This document shows positions 21,840 through 32,799 of a DNA stretch of 64,000 bases, piece after piece. Source of the stretch: Mauremys mutica (Eukaryota; Chordata; Testudines; Geoemydidae); assembly GCF_020497125.1 (NCBI RefSeq), contig NC_059084.1, positions 36,601,341 to 36,665,340 on the forward strand. The letters run 5' to 3'. Position 1 is the first letter of the stretch. Every line of letters starts with the position of its first letter. The notes under the pieces were generated by a model. That model saw nothing but the letters and a program-made list of their open reading frames with translations, searched no databases and was not told the DNA's origin. The translations under genes and the position numbers were made by a program.

Positions 21840-21955
21840 CCACAGGCAGGAGTCCTGATTTCCAGCCCTGCCATTGATCTAATACATTAGACCCCACTCC
21901 CCTCCCAGAGCTGGGCATAGCAACCAGGAGTCCTGGGTCCCAGCTGCTCCTGCTT
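21840..21955. repeat. Dispersed CTAGACCCC/GAGTCCTGG repeat
   Basis: One to two units of the MIR-like tail motif seen elsewhere in the window lie within the RNase-2 intron. Confidence 0.5.
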
Positions 21956-22046
21956 TAGCCACTTGAATTCAGGAGAACATCAGCTGACCCTCACGCTGAA
22001 CATTGGTGACCCTCCTCACCTGACCCCAGCTGGGTCATCAACTCAC

Positions 22047-22190
22047 CTTGTCCTTGTGCCGGGGTGGATCTGGATCCCTGCTGAAATGAAAGCCACTGAG
22101 CCTCCTCCTGCTTGGGTCTGCATTATATAGACCCTGGACGTGCAGGTGGCCAGAGAGATATGGAAGGTGACATTCAGCAAACAAAGCTGG
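22047..22190 (-). promoter_or_regulatory. RNase-2 promoter and non-coding exon 1
   Basis: A strong TATA box reads TATATAA on the minus strand (22123-22129). About 46 bp upstream lies CCAGCTTTGTTTGCTG (22175-22190) with a forkhead-like TGTTTGC. Transcription should start near 22097, giving a ~50-nt exon 1 ending at 22047 with AAG|GTGAGT. The block is clearly homologous to the RNase-1 promoter, including the purine-rich GGAGGAGGCTCAG just after the TATA box. The start site is inferred. Confidence 0.72.
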
Positions 22191-22299
22191 TCACGAGAAG
22201 TCCTAGGAACTGGGAGTAAAAGCAAATAACCTGCCAGGTGGGCTGGGGGAGTGGAGAAATAACAGGTGCGTTGGCCAAGATGTGGGCTTCAAACAGTTC

Positions 22300-22385
22300 T
22301 GCCAATGCCCCTTAATTCCAATGCACAGTCCCTGCTAGCCCAGCCCTGGGTTCTCCCAGCTCTGCTGGCACGCCTCAGACAGCAC
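22300..22385. repeat. Single diverged unit related to the 68-bp minisatellite
   Basis: The stretch GTTCTGCCAATGCCCCTTAA … CCCAGCTCTGCTGG resembles one monomer of the 7590-9160 array and lies at the same place relative to the promoter (about 170-250 bp upstream of the TATA box). Confidence 0.5.
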
Positions 22386-22548
22386 CCCAGACAGGGAAGG
22401 GAGTGAGCCTGAGGGCCTAAGGAGAAGAGAACTGGGAGACCTCAGGGGCCAGGGCGAAGTGGGCTGGGAAATGTGGGAAAGAATGAAGCACTCCCAGATG
22501 TCTGGGGCTAAGGGGGAGTTATGATGTGGAGCAGTCACAGGGGTTTCT

Positions 22549-22700
22549 GTAAAAGCAGCAAAGAATCCTGTGGCACCTTATAGACTAACAGACGTTTTTG
22601 CAAAACGTCTGTTAGTCTATAAGGTGACACAGGATTCTTTGCTGCTTTTACAGATCCAGACTAACACGGCTACCCCTCTGATACTTGACACCATGCAGGG
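22549..22700. repeat. Dispersed turtle repeat arranged as a ~104-bp palindrome
   Basis: Two inverted arms of about 50 bp (22549-22600 and 22603-22652) are nearly perfect complements around AAGAATCCTGTGGCACCTTA … TAAGGTGACACAGGATTCTT. The right part continues with CAGACTAACACGGCTACCCC-type sequence typical of a common turtle interspersed repeat. Another copy, not palindromic, is at 53366-53472. Confidence 0.8.
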
Positions 22701-22766
22701 GTTTCTGCTACGCCCCACTTGAAAGTTCACCAGAGGCCACTGGCCCATCTCACTCCCAAGTCCCAC

Positions 22767-24405
22767 TGAGGCTATGTCTACAACACAGAGTTAAGTAATG
22801 CACGTTACGCCGACAGTCATAAATGGATATAATTGCATCGCTTGTGCGTGGTCACACAACACTCCTCATGTTGGTGGAGCGCATGCCCAGTTGTTGATTT
22901 TGCATTAAGAGTGAGAGCAGTGACCCATGGCTAGCTATCCCACTGTGCAACTCTCCACCTTCTGCTGCTTGGAGTTGTGGGAATGGATTGCAGCACATCA
23001 CAGATGTAGGCTCACTGTCCCATGATGCAGTTTTTTCTGTCTCATCATTCCATGGGCTTCGACTACATTTTGTGCCGTTTTTCAACAGCCCCTGTTCTAT
23101 GGAGTGTATGTGGCTTCAGACTGGGTCTCTTATGCTGCTCACCTGTGTGCTGCTTTCATCCCTGGACAAGTGATTGCTGATTGGCACAGCAAAGTTTCCT
23201 ACAGCAGAAACAAAGCAACTCTTCCAAGGAACCTTTTGCAAAGGATTGGTGAGTACCTCCAGGAAAGTTTCCCAGAGATCCCTCTGGAGGATTCCCATGC
23301 AACCTCAGTGTACGTTAACAAACTTTTCCACAGGGCTCCCCCATTGCGTAGCTGCATGGAGGAATGTGAAGCAGATGCAAACACAGATAGTCTTGTACAT
23401 TTCTACCCCTTAACCCACTTCTAGTGGATAAAGAAACAAAGGACAGCTCTACCTCATGTCACCCAGCTGTATTAATTCAAAATGAGCACTTACCAGAGCT
23501 CCCCTCTCCTGCATCATGCGTGCCACTGACCGAGGGCTGGGCCTGGCTTGAACCCTCAGGTGTCAAGAAGAGGTCCTGGCTTGCCACGGTACCGGACGAC
23601 CCTGTCAGCTGTCTCACCTCATCCTCCAACTCCACCATATCTTCCTCAGGGTTGAGTCCACTGGCCACTGTCTCCAACCCCACCCCCCCAAATATCCACA
23701 GGGCTCTTGGCGGTGGAGGTGGGGTCACCGAGGATGGTGACCAGCTCCTTATCAAAGTGGCAGGTGTTTGGCGCAGCACCAGAAAAACAGTTTTCCTCCT
23801 TTGACTTCTGGCACACCTGTCTCAGCACCTTTATGTTCCCACGGCACTGTTGCGGGTCCCATTCCTGGCCCTTATCACACAAGCCATGAGAGATCTGCCC
23901 ATTGGCATCGAAGTTCCCACGGCTTGAGTGCAGCTGGGACGGCACAGCCTCCTTTTCTCACTGACCCAGCAGAGCCAACAGCTCCGGCGTGCTCCAAGAG
24001 GGAGAGCTGCATGAGAAGATATGATGTGAGCTGTCCATGATGAGCAAACAGGAAGTGGAATTTCAAAAATTCCCAGGCCTTTGAAGGGGGCAGATGGCCA
24101 TGTACCAGGCTGCAGGACAGCGGAGTTTGAACTGCTGACCAAAGTGGTCAGGATAGGCATTGTGGGATACCTCCTGGAGGCCATTGACGGGGACATAACC
24201 AAGCACAGTGTCTACACTGACACTGCGTCAACCTAACGTTGCGGCAAAAAACTCCAGGCCTCTCGTCGAGGTAGTGAGGTTATTTTATCGGTGCAGCAGG
24301 AGAGTTAAATCGGTGGGAGGAGCATTGCAGTGCATGCACCTGCACTTTTTGGTCGACAAAAGCTGATGTTAGTCGACAGAACTGTGTCGTGTAGACAAGG
24401 CCTGA
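22767..24405. mobile_element. Harbinger-type DNA transposon relic (22770-24402)
   Basis: The ends read GGCTATGTCTACA at the left and, inverted, GGCCTTGTCTACACG at the right, matching the ends of the larger Harbinger at 55803. TGA flanks both ends (22767-22769 and 24403-24405), consistent with a degraded 3-bp target duplication. The interior retains, on the minus strand (about 23945-23646), a degenerate Myb/SANT-type ORF1 segment with QCRGNIKVLRQVCQKSKEEN and CHFDKELVTILG. No transposase is present, so the copy is non-autonomous. Confidence 0.8.
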
Positions 24406-24439
24406 ACTACTCAACTTGTGGCCATATTGTCACTGGTGA

Positions 24440-24712
24440 TACCTAGATAGGAAAAGTCCTTTAACCTATTCCCCACCCCATGAGTCAGCCAGTGCCCTGC
24501 CCTGGGGCCAGATGGGAACCGTCACCCTATAGAGAGGAAAAGATCCATGTCCCATTCCCCACCCAGTGCCCTGCCCTGGGGCTGGATCAAAGTGGTCTCT
24601 CTTAGAGGGGAAAGGCCCCATGTCCCATTCCCCATCCCTCTGAACCAGCCAGTGCACCACACCAGGGTGAGATCGGAACCAGTGACCCATAAAGGCGCAA
24701 GGCCCCTTAATT
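24440..24712. repeat. ~95-bp tandem repeat, three diverged copies
   Basis: Three units carry CAGCCAGTGCCCTGCCCTGG and AGAGGGGAAAGGCCCCATG-like segments. No coding function is apparent. Confidence 0.65.
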
Positions 24713-24721
24713 AATTTTCCA

Positions 24722-25665
24722 GCACGTAGTCACAGGATCCTAGAACTGTGGGGATGGAAGGGACCTCACGAGGTATCTAGTGCACCCCCTGCACTGTGGC
24801 AGGACCAAGCAAACCTAGACCAGCCCTGAGAGGTGGTTGTGAAACTTCTTTTTAACAACCTCCAGTGATGGTGTTTCCATAACCTCCCTTGGGAGTCTGT
24901 TCCAGAGCTCAACTACCCTGAGAGATAGAAAGTTTTCCCCAATACCTAGCCTAAAGCTGCCTTGCTGCAGATTAAGCCCATTGCTTCTTGTCCTGCCTTC
25001 AGTGAACATGGAGAACTGTTGATCCCCGTCCTCTTTTGAACAGCCCTTAACATACATGAAGATGATTATCATGCGCCCCTCAGAGGTCAGGTTTTCTAAA
25101 CCATTGATCATTTCAGTTGCTCTGTTCTGGACTGTCTCCAATTTCTCCACATTTTTGCTAAAGTGCAGCACCTAGAACTGGACCCAGGACTCCAGCTGGG
25201 GCCTCACCAGTGCCGAGCAGAGCAGGACAATTCCCTCCCGTCTTACATACGACACTCCTGTTAATATACCCCAGAATGATATTAGTCTTTTTCACGGCTG
25301 CGTCACAGTGTTGACTCATTCAGTTTGTGATCCATTATAACCCTCAGATCCTTTTCTGCAGAGAATCTAGCCAGTTATCCCCATTTTGCAGCTGTGCCTT
25401 TGATTTTTCCTTCCTAAGTGAAGCACTTTGCACTTGTCTTCATTGAATTACATCTTGTTGGTTGGTATCGGACCAATCCCCCAATTTGGCAAATTTATTT
25501 TGAATTCTCACCCTGTCATCCAAAGTGTCTGCAACCCCTGCTACACTCTGCACTCCATTAGCCAAGTCATTAATGAAAATATTGACTAGTACCAGATTCA
25601 GGACTGACCCCTGCATGACCCCAGAATGGATGGACTTATATCTCCAGGTTTGACAGAGAACTATT
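24722..25665 (-). mobile_element. CR1 LINE 3' part
   Basis: On the minus strand this encodes the CR1 ORF2 C-terminal region (25171 to 24815: LETVQNRATEMINGLENLTS … VVELWNRLPREVM), followed by a CR1 3' UTR and tail at about 24722-24814. Upstream (25171-25665) is diverged ORF2 sequence, with a block like AGTCCTGAATCTGGTACTAG. It is 5'-truncated and disabled. Confidence 0.85.
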
Positions 25666-25739
25666 GATAACTACTCATTCTGCTTTCAGCACTGTCTCCC
25701 AGCCACAGCTGGTTCCCCAGGGCCTTTAAATCTTGAGAG

Positions 25740-26930
25740 GCCACGTCTCTTCTGGATGAGGCCACGCCTCTTCCGGATGAGGCCACGCCCCCCATCAGGA
25801 CTCCGGCAGTACTGGTAAGTTCTGTAAGTTACTTTCACCCCTGCAGATAGTTCACTTCTTTTCTAGCAAGTGTGGACAGCGAATATGGGGAACTTCTGTA
25901 TCACACTCAAGTTAGATGGCTGAGTCGTGGAAATGTTTTGAAGCATTTTTTGCACTTAGAGAGGAGATTGATTCCTTCATGAAAATAAAAAACAAGGAGG
26001 TTCTACAACTTACTGATTTCACTTTTCTCTGCAACCTTGCTTTTCTAACAGATGTAACTGATCACCTGAATGCACTGAACTTGAAGCTTCGGGATAGAAA
26101 ACAGGTGATAACGCAGAAGTATGACAGCGTTAAGTCATTCAAAGTCAAGCGTACTTTCTGGGAGAAACAGCTGACTGCTGGCAATTTGGTCCATTGCTCG
26201 ACTCTGAATTCCTTAGGAAAAGTTGAACCTGAATGCTTGAAAGAATATGCAGATATCATTTCTAACTTACACAAACAGTTTGATGTGCTGTTTAAAGATT
26301 TCAAGGCATTTGAACCACATTTTCAACTTTTTTTCCACACCATTTGCTGTGGAAATTGACAATGTTGCACAGGAAATGCAGATGGAGTTAGTGGAGGTTC
26401 AGTGTGACATCATTCTGAAGCCTAAGTATACAAATGTTGGAATTCCAGAATTCTACCAGTTTCTTTCACAAGAAAGATTTCCCATGTTGTTCTCTGCTTC
26501 CACAAGGCTAATGGCATTGTTTGGAAGTACATATATATGTGAACAGTTTTTCTCTTCCATGAAGATTAACAAATCTGTGTTAAGATCAAGGCTCACTGAT
26601 GAACATTTGCAAGCAACACTGAGATTGGTTTCGTCTCAGGATATCAAACGTGTTGCTCTGGTTGATGAAAAACGCTGGCAGCTAAGTGGCCAAAAACGAA
26701 ATGACTGTCAAAATTAGCACTGACTTTTCACATTACAGTTTTTAAAAAGTTAATATATTGACTTTTAATATCATACTGTATTACTCTTCATTTTTTTCAT
26801 TTTGACTATACTTTTGTATAGTTGTACGAAAAGGCTTCAGTGATGCGTCCCTCAAGCCAATGTACTAGTCCTCATGTGGCCTTCATGGTGATTTGAGTTT
26901 GAGACCCCTGCTCTACACTATATAATGGGC
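25740..26930 (+). pseudogene. hAT transposase remnant (C-terminal half, frameshifted)
   Basis: Two frames, 25916-26359 and about 26340-26717, together resemble the C-terminal half of a vertebrate hAT transposase of the kind also seen in GTF2IRD2, ZBED and FAM200-like host genes. The first has LNLKLRDRKQVITQKYDSVK. The second has the hAT dimerisation block LFGSTYICEQFFSSMKINKS and RSRLTDEHLQATLR. A frameshift near 26340 separates them, and no N-terminal BED finger or DDE core is visible. The right end TTTGAGACCCCTGC near 26900 looks like a hAT terminus. It is probably an internally deleted element, not a domesticated gene, because the frame is broken. Confidence 0.8.
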
Positions 26931-27225
26931 ACAAGAGACAGCAGAGGTTGGGGGTGGGGAAGGGGTGGCTATACTGTATAATGGGCACTAGGGGCAGCAG
27001 AGGGTGGGGGTGGGGAAGGGGCGGCTATACTGTATAATGGGCACTAAGGGGCAGCAGAGGGTGGGGGTGGGGAAGGGGCGGCTGTACTGTATAATGGGCA
27101 CTAGGGGGCAGCAGAGGGTAGGGGCGGGGAAGGGGCGGCTGTACTGTATAATGGGCACTAGGGGGCAGCAGAGGGTGGGGGTGGGAAAGGGGCGGCTATA
27201 CTGTATAAAGGGCACTAGTTGCAGT
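26910..27225. repeat. 57-bp minisatellite, array 2
   Basis: About five and a half units are of the same sequence as arrays 1 and 3 (GGCAGCAGAGGGTGGGGGTG … CTATACTGTATAATGGGCAC). It lies between RNase-2 and RNase-3 with no RNase sequence next to it that I can recognise. Confidence 0.92.
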
Positions 27226-27496
27226 AGAGGTTCTTCATGGCGTTGGTGGGACCGATACTGATGTACTGTCAATGCTGACTGCAGTTCTGGGGTCCACCTT
27301 CTGGAAAGGAGCAGAGAAGAGCCACAACACTGATTTAAGGGCTGAAGAAATTGCCTGAGAGTGAGAGATTTAAAGAGATCGATCGATCTATTCATGTATC
27401 TAGCAGCAGACTGAGAGGTGACTTGATGAGAATATACATGGACCTTCATGGGGAGAAAACACCAGACTCTCGGTGTCTGTTAAATCTAGCAGAGAA

Positions 27497-28508
27497 TGTC
27501 CCCTACAACCATTTCTTCTATGAGGTCCTCACTACTCACCAAAACCAAATCTAAAATGGCATCTCCTCTTGTTGGTTCAGCAGCTACTTGGTGAAGGAAT
27601 CCATCAGCTATTGCATCTAGGAAAATCTGAGCCCTATTACTATTACTCACACTTGTCCTCCAGTCTATATCTGGGAAGTTAAAGTCTCCCATATCACACA
27701 AGTCCCATTAGTATTTACTTCATTAAAAACATTAAAGAGGTCTCTATCCATACTCAAATCAGATCCCTGTGGTCTATAGCAGGGGTCCCCAACCTTTTCA
27801 GGACCAGGGACCGGTCATGCCTGCGGAGGGAGCGCTCGTCCCGCGGCTCGGGCACGCCTGCGGGAGGTCCACTGGGTCGGTTCGCGGCCCGGTTTGTAAG
27901 AGGCCGCGGACCGGTACCGGGCCGCGGACCGGGGGTTGGGGACCCCTGGTCTATAGCACATCCCAAGCACTGTCTCTGGGGAGGCTCTAGTAGCTTTCTT
28001 TCCCGAAGCGATTTTTGCCCAGACAGACTCTGTCTTATCCATTCCATCACTTCTTATTTCTTTACAGTTAACCTCATCATTGATATACAATGCTGCTCCA
28101 CCACCTTTGCCTTTATTTGTGTCTTTCCTAAACAGAACATAGCCTTCAATACCTGTACTCCAGTCATGACTACTATTCCACCATGTTTCTGTTATCCCTA
28201 TAATATCCGGTTTCACTTCCTGCAATAGTAGCTCTAGTTCCTCCATTTTGTTTCCTAGTCTCCTCGCTTTAGTGTACAAACATCTTAATTTTCACTGTTT
28301 GGCTTCTCTCACATTCTTTACCCGATTAGGCCCAGACATTCTACCACCAGTATCACCTATTAGACTAGTACCTACACTACCCTTCCTCCGTATGTCCATT
28401 CTCATACCCATGGCTGTATCCTTTCTTACTTCATTTTCTTCCCTCTCAATGTTAAAATCCAGCATGGAGATTACCTGGACATCTCCCAATCATCTCCCCG
28501 ATCTTCAG
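27497..28508 (-). mobile_element. CR1-type LINE fragment with endonuclease domain, nested
   Basis: The minus strand encodes part of an APE-type endonuclease: a start region with MEELELLLQEVKPDIIGITE TW, later GGGAALYINDE, and, beyond a hAT insertion, a GDFNFPDIDW block (27701 to 27486). The fragment is flanked by a 12-bp duplication but has no LINE 3' tail at its 27497 end, so it was not inserted by ordinary 3'-primed retrotransposition of a full 3' end. Confidence 0.82.
27772..27956. mobile_element. hAT-type MITE (27780-27948) with 8-bp TSD
   Basis: A 169-bp element is flanked by GTCTATAG at 27772-27779 and 27949-27956. The terminal inverted repeats read CAGGGGTCCCCAACC at both ends (right end inverted). 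It interrupts the endonuclease frame of the nested LINE fragment and so is the youngest of the three insertions here. Confidence 0.93.
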
Positions 28509-28699
28509 TCTAGCAGAGAAAGGTCTAACATGGTCCAATGGCTGGAAGTTGAAGCGAGACAATTCAGATTAGAAATCAGGTGTACATTTTTGACAGTGAG
28601 CGTAATTAACCACTGGAACAATTTACCAGGAGATGTGGTGGATTCTCCAGCATTAAACTCAAGATGGGATGTTTCTATAGAAGCTCCGCTCTAGGAATT

Positions 28700-29545
28700 A
28701 TTTTGAGGATGTTCTCTTGCCTGTGCTAGCCCCTCAGTCCTGACTCTCTGCCCCGAGCTAGCCTAGTGCTGGGCTTCTCTCCTCCTCACCCTCCCCCAGC
28801 TCTGCTGGTGCCCCTTAAACCTGACCAGCCGCTTCCCTGTTATTCCAGCCCTGGGACCCCAACACAGATACTAGATTTGTCTTTTCTTTTCTTCTTCTCT
28901 TCTGCTTTTCTTGATTATTAATAATAATAAAAAATCCACTTCTGGGATATTTGGCAACACTGAGAAATCAAATCCACCCAATGAGGGACTTTTTAGAGCC
29001 AGCAGTTCTGTGTTTGTCTTTCGCTGTGTCCTGCAGGCAAAGTTCTGAACAATAGCAAGGTGAGACCTTCAGGTTTCTCCTGTTTACTGGAGAACCTGGA
29101 GCATATTTTTCCAGTTCTGTTTTCCGTTGTTTGTGTGGTGAAATAGACACTGCATTCTGAAATGTTAGTGGGTCACTATTGGGGTAGGAGCCTCCTACTT
29201 TCAAAATGACCTGGCTTTTCTGTGCTGGGTTTCCCAGTGTTAGCACAGCACCCACTGGAATGCCTGAGAGAGCTTATATCTTGTATTCCGATAGTACAGT
29301 GCTCAGCACCCAGGGCTGAGATAGAGAGATGGGAGTGTACGGGCATGGAAAGAACAAACATCAATGTAATTAGAGCGCACCCTCAATATTCTAATACACT
29401 GACTCGTGTGTGTGTGTGTGTGTGTGTGTTTCTGGATTTAGTAATTATGCCAACTATTTAGGCACAGCTAAAGCCATTGCTCCTTTTGCATACAGCAGAG
29501 GAAGCTGTCCCTGTGCCTCAGTGAGTAACAGCTGAGAATACCAGA
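28700..29545. other. Gene-free stretch with simple repeats
   Basis: It holds one diverged unit related to the 68-bp minisatellite (about 28790-28860), a TTTTCTTTTC/ATTATTAATAAT low-complexity tract (28875-28935) and a (GT)n microsatellite at 29407-29430. No gene is seen. Confidence 0.5.
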
Positions 29546-29549
29546 TTCA

Positions 29550-31015
29550 GGACAACTTGCTGAGAAATAGGGGAGACACTCCGCCAAACTAGTGGTTATT
29601 CTCCCACAAGATATACCAAACCAGTAACAAAAGTAAACTTCTGTCTCGCCACACTTGCAGACAGGAAGTCAGAAATGCAGCCTCCTTGGGTATTCCAGTC
29701 CTGGATTCAACACCCACATGCTAGACTTAATGATGAGTGGTTATTTAAAGCCAGTTTCATCAACCAGTGGGTTCTTCTGATTCCTAAGGACCAGCCACCT
29801 ACGCAGGTCCATATATAACTCAGCTCTTACTCAAGAATCACTCTATTGCCAAACCTTTAGTATCTAATATCTAAAGATTTATTTAAAGAAAGAAAGAAAG
29901 AACGAAAGATGAGAGTTAAAATGGTTAAAGGAATCAAATACATATACACCTTGCAAAGTTCTTGTATCTGGTTTGTAGATGGAACAAACTGCTGGCTTGT
30001 TAAGTATCTGGTGGCATTCAAAAGATTGGCAGGCCCTCAGTCCGTTGATTGAAATGGTCCTTTTAGTGTAAGTCCATAGTCCAGAGATCAGAGCAGGAAA
30101 GAGGCAGAATGAAGATGTTTCCAGGGACTTTTATAGCTTCTGCCTTGTGGAGGGAACTTCATTGTCCGAAGCAGCCCAGTTAGTGGAAAAGTACAGGCAC
30201 AACATGGAGTTCAGCATCACATGCATAGGCGTCGACTTCTGCTGGCGCCGGTGGGTGCTCAACCCTCCCCTGCTTCCTGCCCTGACTCCACCCCCGCCCT
30301 ACACCTTCCGCATCCCCATTCCAACCCTTTCCCCAAATCCCCGCCCGGGTCCTGCCTCTTCCTCTCCTCCCCTAAGCGTGCTGCGTTCCCACTCCTCCCC
30401 CACCAGAGCTTGTTACACCACAAAACAGCTGTTTTGCAGTGGTAAGCACTGGGAGGAGAAGTAGGGATGCAGCATGCTCGGAGGGAGGCAGAGGTGAGGT
30501 GGGCGGGGGCAGGGTGGGGACCTTGGCTGCCGGTGGGTGCAGGGCACCCACCAATTTTTCCCTGTGGGTGCTCCAGGCCCGGAGCACCCACGGAGTTGGT
30601 GCCTATGATCACATGGCCTTGCATGCTTCAATGAGTCATAGCAGGGGCCATTACTCATATTCTGGCTAAAACGTGCACAGGAAAGCCCATCAGGTGGAGA
30701 TAAGCTTCTTCTATGGCCTATTGTTTTTTTAATGGGCCATTGCCTTGAATGGTTCATCTACAATGTGCTGGCTAGACTGGATGTAAACTACCTTGTGGGT
30801 GTCACCCCAGGAGCAAACCAATTTGAAATACAGGTATATAGTCAATATTCATAACTTCCGATACAATGAAACATGCATACAAATAGGGTAATTATATTCC
30901 GCAAATCATAACTTTTCCATTGATACCTTACATGACATATTTTGTACAAGATTTGTTGGAATTGTATAACAGTGGTGGGAATAATGGTATACGGGGTCAT
31001 ATTTTAATCATGTAA
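29550..31015. mobile_element. LTR-like retroelement sequence, unassigned
   Basis: The sequence has the look of a long endogenous-retrovirus LTR: an A-rich tract with a GAAA repeat (29884-29908), a TATATAA-like site at 29812 and a TTACATGACATATTTTGTAC block near 30925. It is interrupted by a hAT element at 30224-30607. Ends are not defined, and no retroviral gene is present. Confidence 0.35.
30216..30615. mobile_element. hAT-type MITE (30224-30607) with 8-bp TSD
   Basis: ATCACATG flanks both ends (30216-30223 and 30608-30615). The ends read CATAGGCGTCGACT and, inverted, CATAGGCACCAACT. The 384-bp element has no transposase. An internal inverted pair around GGTGGGTGC/GCACCCACC is visible at about 30530-30590. 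Confidence 0.9.
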
Positions 31016-32150
31016 AGTCAGAGAAGCATTTGCTGTTGGGGACAAAATTCCCTGCTGGCAGCTGCAGAACGTACGTGTGTTTATGCAGGCCCAGCTTCTG
31101 AGATCCAATTGGTTTGGAATTTTCACACACACCCACACCCACACCCACACCCCTGGACGCATCCACTCCAGCAGTGGGTGGCACATGGCCTCCACCCGTG
31201 TGTACACATACATGCCTTGTACCATTTCCACACACACGGCTGGCACCATTTCCACACATGCTCCCCAGAAGGTGAAGACATGTTCTATCCTAACACCCTG
31301 CCAAAGTGATCTCAGGGCATTGCCCCTGGCTGTGACGTTGTGATCCATGGAGTACACCCCCAAATAGCTCTTTACACTTGCTAGCAGTGGGGGGTCAGTC
31401 TGAGGGGGGAGGCAGGACAGTGGCGCCAACATGCAGCACTCAAATTAGGGTCATGCAAAAAGAATAACTAGAGAGACTGAGTCACTTATGGCAGGTCTAG
31501 AGAGAAGATATACTGGAGGGGGTGGGGGATCCTCCGGGTTAATTCCGAGATATTCCCCTGTACGAAACTTGCTTTGATCATTGCAGAGTAACAGGCCAAG
31601 CCCTAGTGAAATACAACCTCAGGAGCCCTGGTTTGCATGGCCAGGGCTTTAACCCCTGAGCTATGGAGCCAGCTGATATGGAGATAACTCACCTGAGCAG
31701 ATATTGACACTGTCTAGGGAAGCTGCAGTCAGCCGGATCAGCTGTCAGAGAGGGACAGGGGGATGTTTTGCAATGATTTCCCCTGGGCTCCCAGCCAGGG
31801 CTCTCCCTGGCAAACGCCCCTGTCTGGGCTGGGCTGCAAGACTGGTTGGTTTTGCCGTGGGCATGTGGCTGGGTGACAAGGGCAGGGAGCTGCTAGACAC
31901 ACATACAGACAATCACTGTCCTCAAACGCACACAGCATCAGCATCCCGCTGTCCATGGCAAATCCTCCGGGAGCAAGGCACGGCCATGTATCTCCATTTA
32001 ACTGCATGACAGAGAGCACAGGTGGGGGTACAGCACTGACCTTGTCTAGCTACCTGGAAGTAAAAACTGTCTGGGCTTTGTCTGCCAGGGGGATTCTGGA
32101 GAGAGAGAGGGGGACAGGCTTTCCTCCTTCTGAGTGACGGCTCCAGTTCT
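31016..32150. other. Gene-free stretch
   Basis: A (CACACC)n simple repeat lies at about 31122-31152. A tRNA-like relic in reverse may lie near 31630-31675 (AACCCCTGAGCTATGGAGCC). No gene is supported. Confidence 0.4.
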
Positions 32151-32164
32151 GTTGTGGCTTCTCT

Positions 32165-32262
32165 CTGCCCTGGGATGATTTAGTTGGGTTTGATCCTGCT
32201 TTGAGCAGGGAGTTGGACTAGATGACATCCTCAGGTCCCTTCCAACCCTGAGATTCTTGAAT
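32165..32262 (+). mobile_element. CR1/SINE 3' tail fragment
   Basis: The sequence TGGACTAGATGACATCCTCA followed by GGTCCCTTCCAACCCTGA is the conserved CR1-type 3' tail. Nothing upstream shows whether it came from a LINE or a SINE. Confidence 0.75.
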
Positions 32263-32621
32263 GCAGCCAGGTGGGGTGGGGGATCTACGGGCTCAAAGAT
32301 AGAGAAAAGTAGAAAACTCTACAAACAAAGGGATCAGCTCTATAATGTAGCAAGCTGCCTCAGAGGGCTACGCATTGCATGTCTGTATTTGCAGCATTCC
32401 CTAGGGTGCTTATATATGATACTAGAGTTTGGGTGAGTGTGGACAGTGTCTGAGGTGATGTTAGAGTGCTGGAGTTTGTGAGGGTAAGGTGTCTGGTATG
32501 TGCAGGGTTCTCTGTGAGTTTGGCATGTGACTATATGTACAATGTCAGTGCACATGTTTGGATGATAGTATGTAGGGTCTTAGCTGTGAGGGTGGATGTT
32601 GTAGGGTGTGTGCATAGACAG

Positions 32622-32795
32622 ATATAATAGAATTTTAGGGTTGGAAGGGACCTCAGGAGGTCAGCTAGTCCAACCCTCTGCTCAAAGCAGGACCAATCAC
32701 CAGATTTTTACCCCTGTTCCCCAAACGGCCCCCTAAAGGATTGAACTCATAACCCTGGGTTTAGTAGACCAATGCTCAAACCACTGAGCTATAGC
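32622..32795 (-). mobile_element. Tortoise-type tRNA-derived SINE with CR1-like tail
   Basis: On the minus strand the head carries an A box (TAGCTCAGTGG) and a B-box-like GAGTTCAATCC at the usual spacing. It is followed by GGTCCTGCTTTGAGCAG and the CR1-type 3' end (GGTCCCTTCCAACCC). This tRNA head plus CR1 tail is the known turtle SINE structure. Confidence 0.88.
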
Positions 32796-32799
32796 ATTT

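Larger units (their letters stand above)
20697..22046 (-). other. Intron 1 of RNase-2 (predicted)
   Basis: The acceptor CCCCACTGCAG lies just upstream of the short 5' leader and ATG. The donor is ACAAG|GTGAGT with GT at 22046-22045. The 1350-bp intron contains an antisense LTR (20873-21525) and MIR-like repeat tails. The donor context is almost the same as in RNase-1. Confidence 0.72.
27245..28700 (+). mobile_element. CR1 LINE 3' part, split by a nested LINE fragment
   Basis: The plus-strand CR1 ORF2 C-terminal region runs 27245-27496 (GGAGCAGAGAAGAGCCACAA) and resumes at 28509-28700 (CAATGGCTGGAAGTTGAAGC … CACTGGAACAATTTACCAGG). The 12-bp sequence TCTAGCAGAGAA is present at both sides of the interruption (27485-27496 and 28509-28520). 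When the insert is ignored, the CR1 reads continuously across the site. Confidence 0.85.

Noticed and set aside
27226..27300. Possible fourth RNase relic beside 57-bp array 2
   Set aside because: I looked for the CKxxNTF, PVH and signal-peptide regions on the minus strand and found none; the sequence soon becomes CR1.
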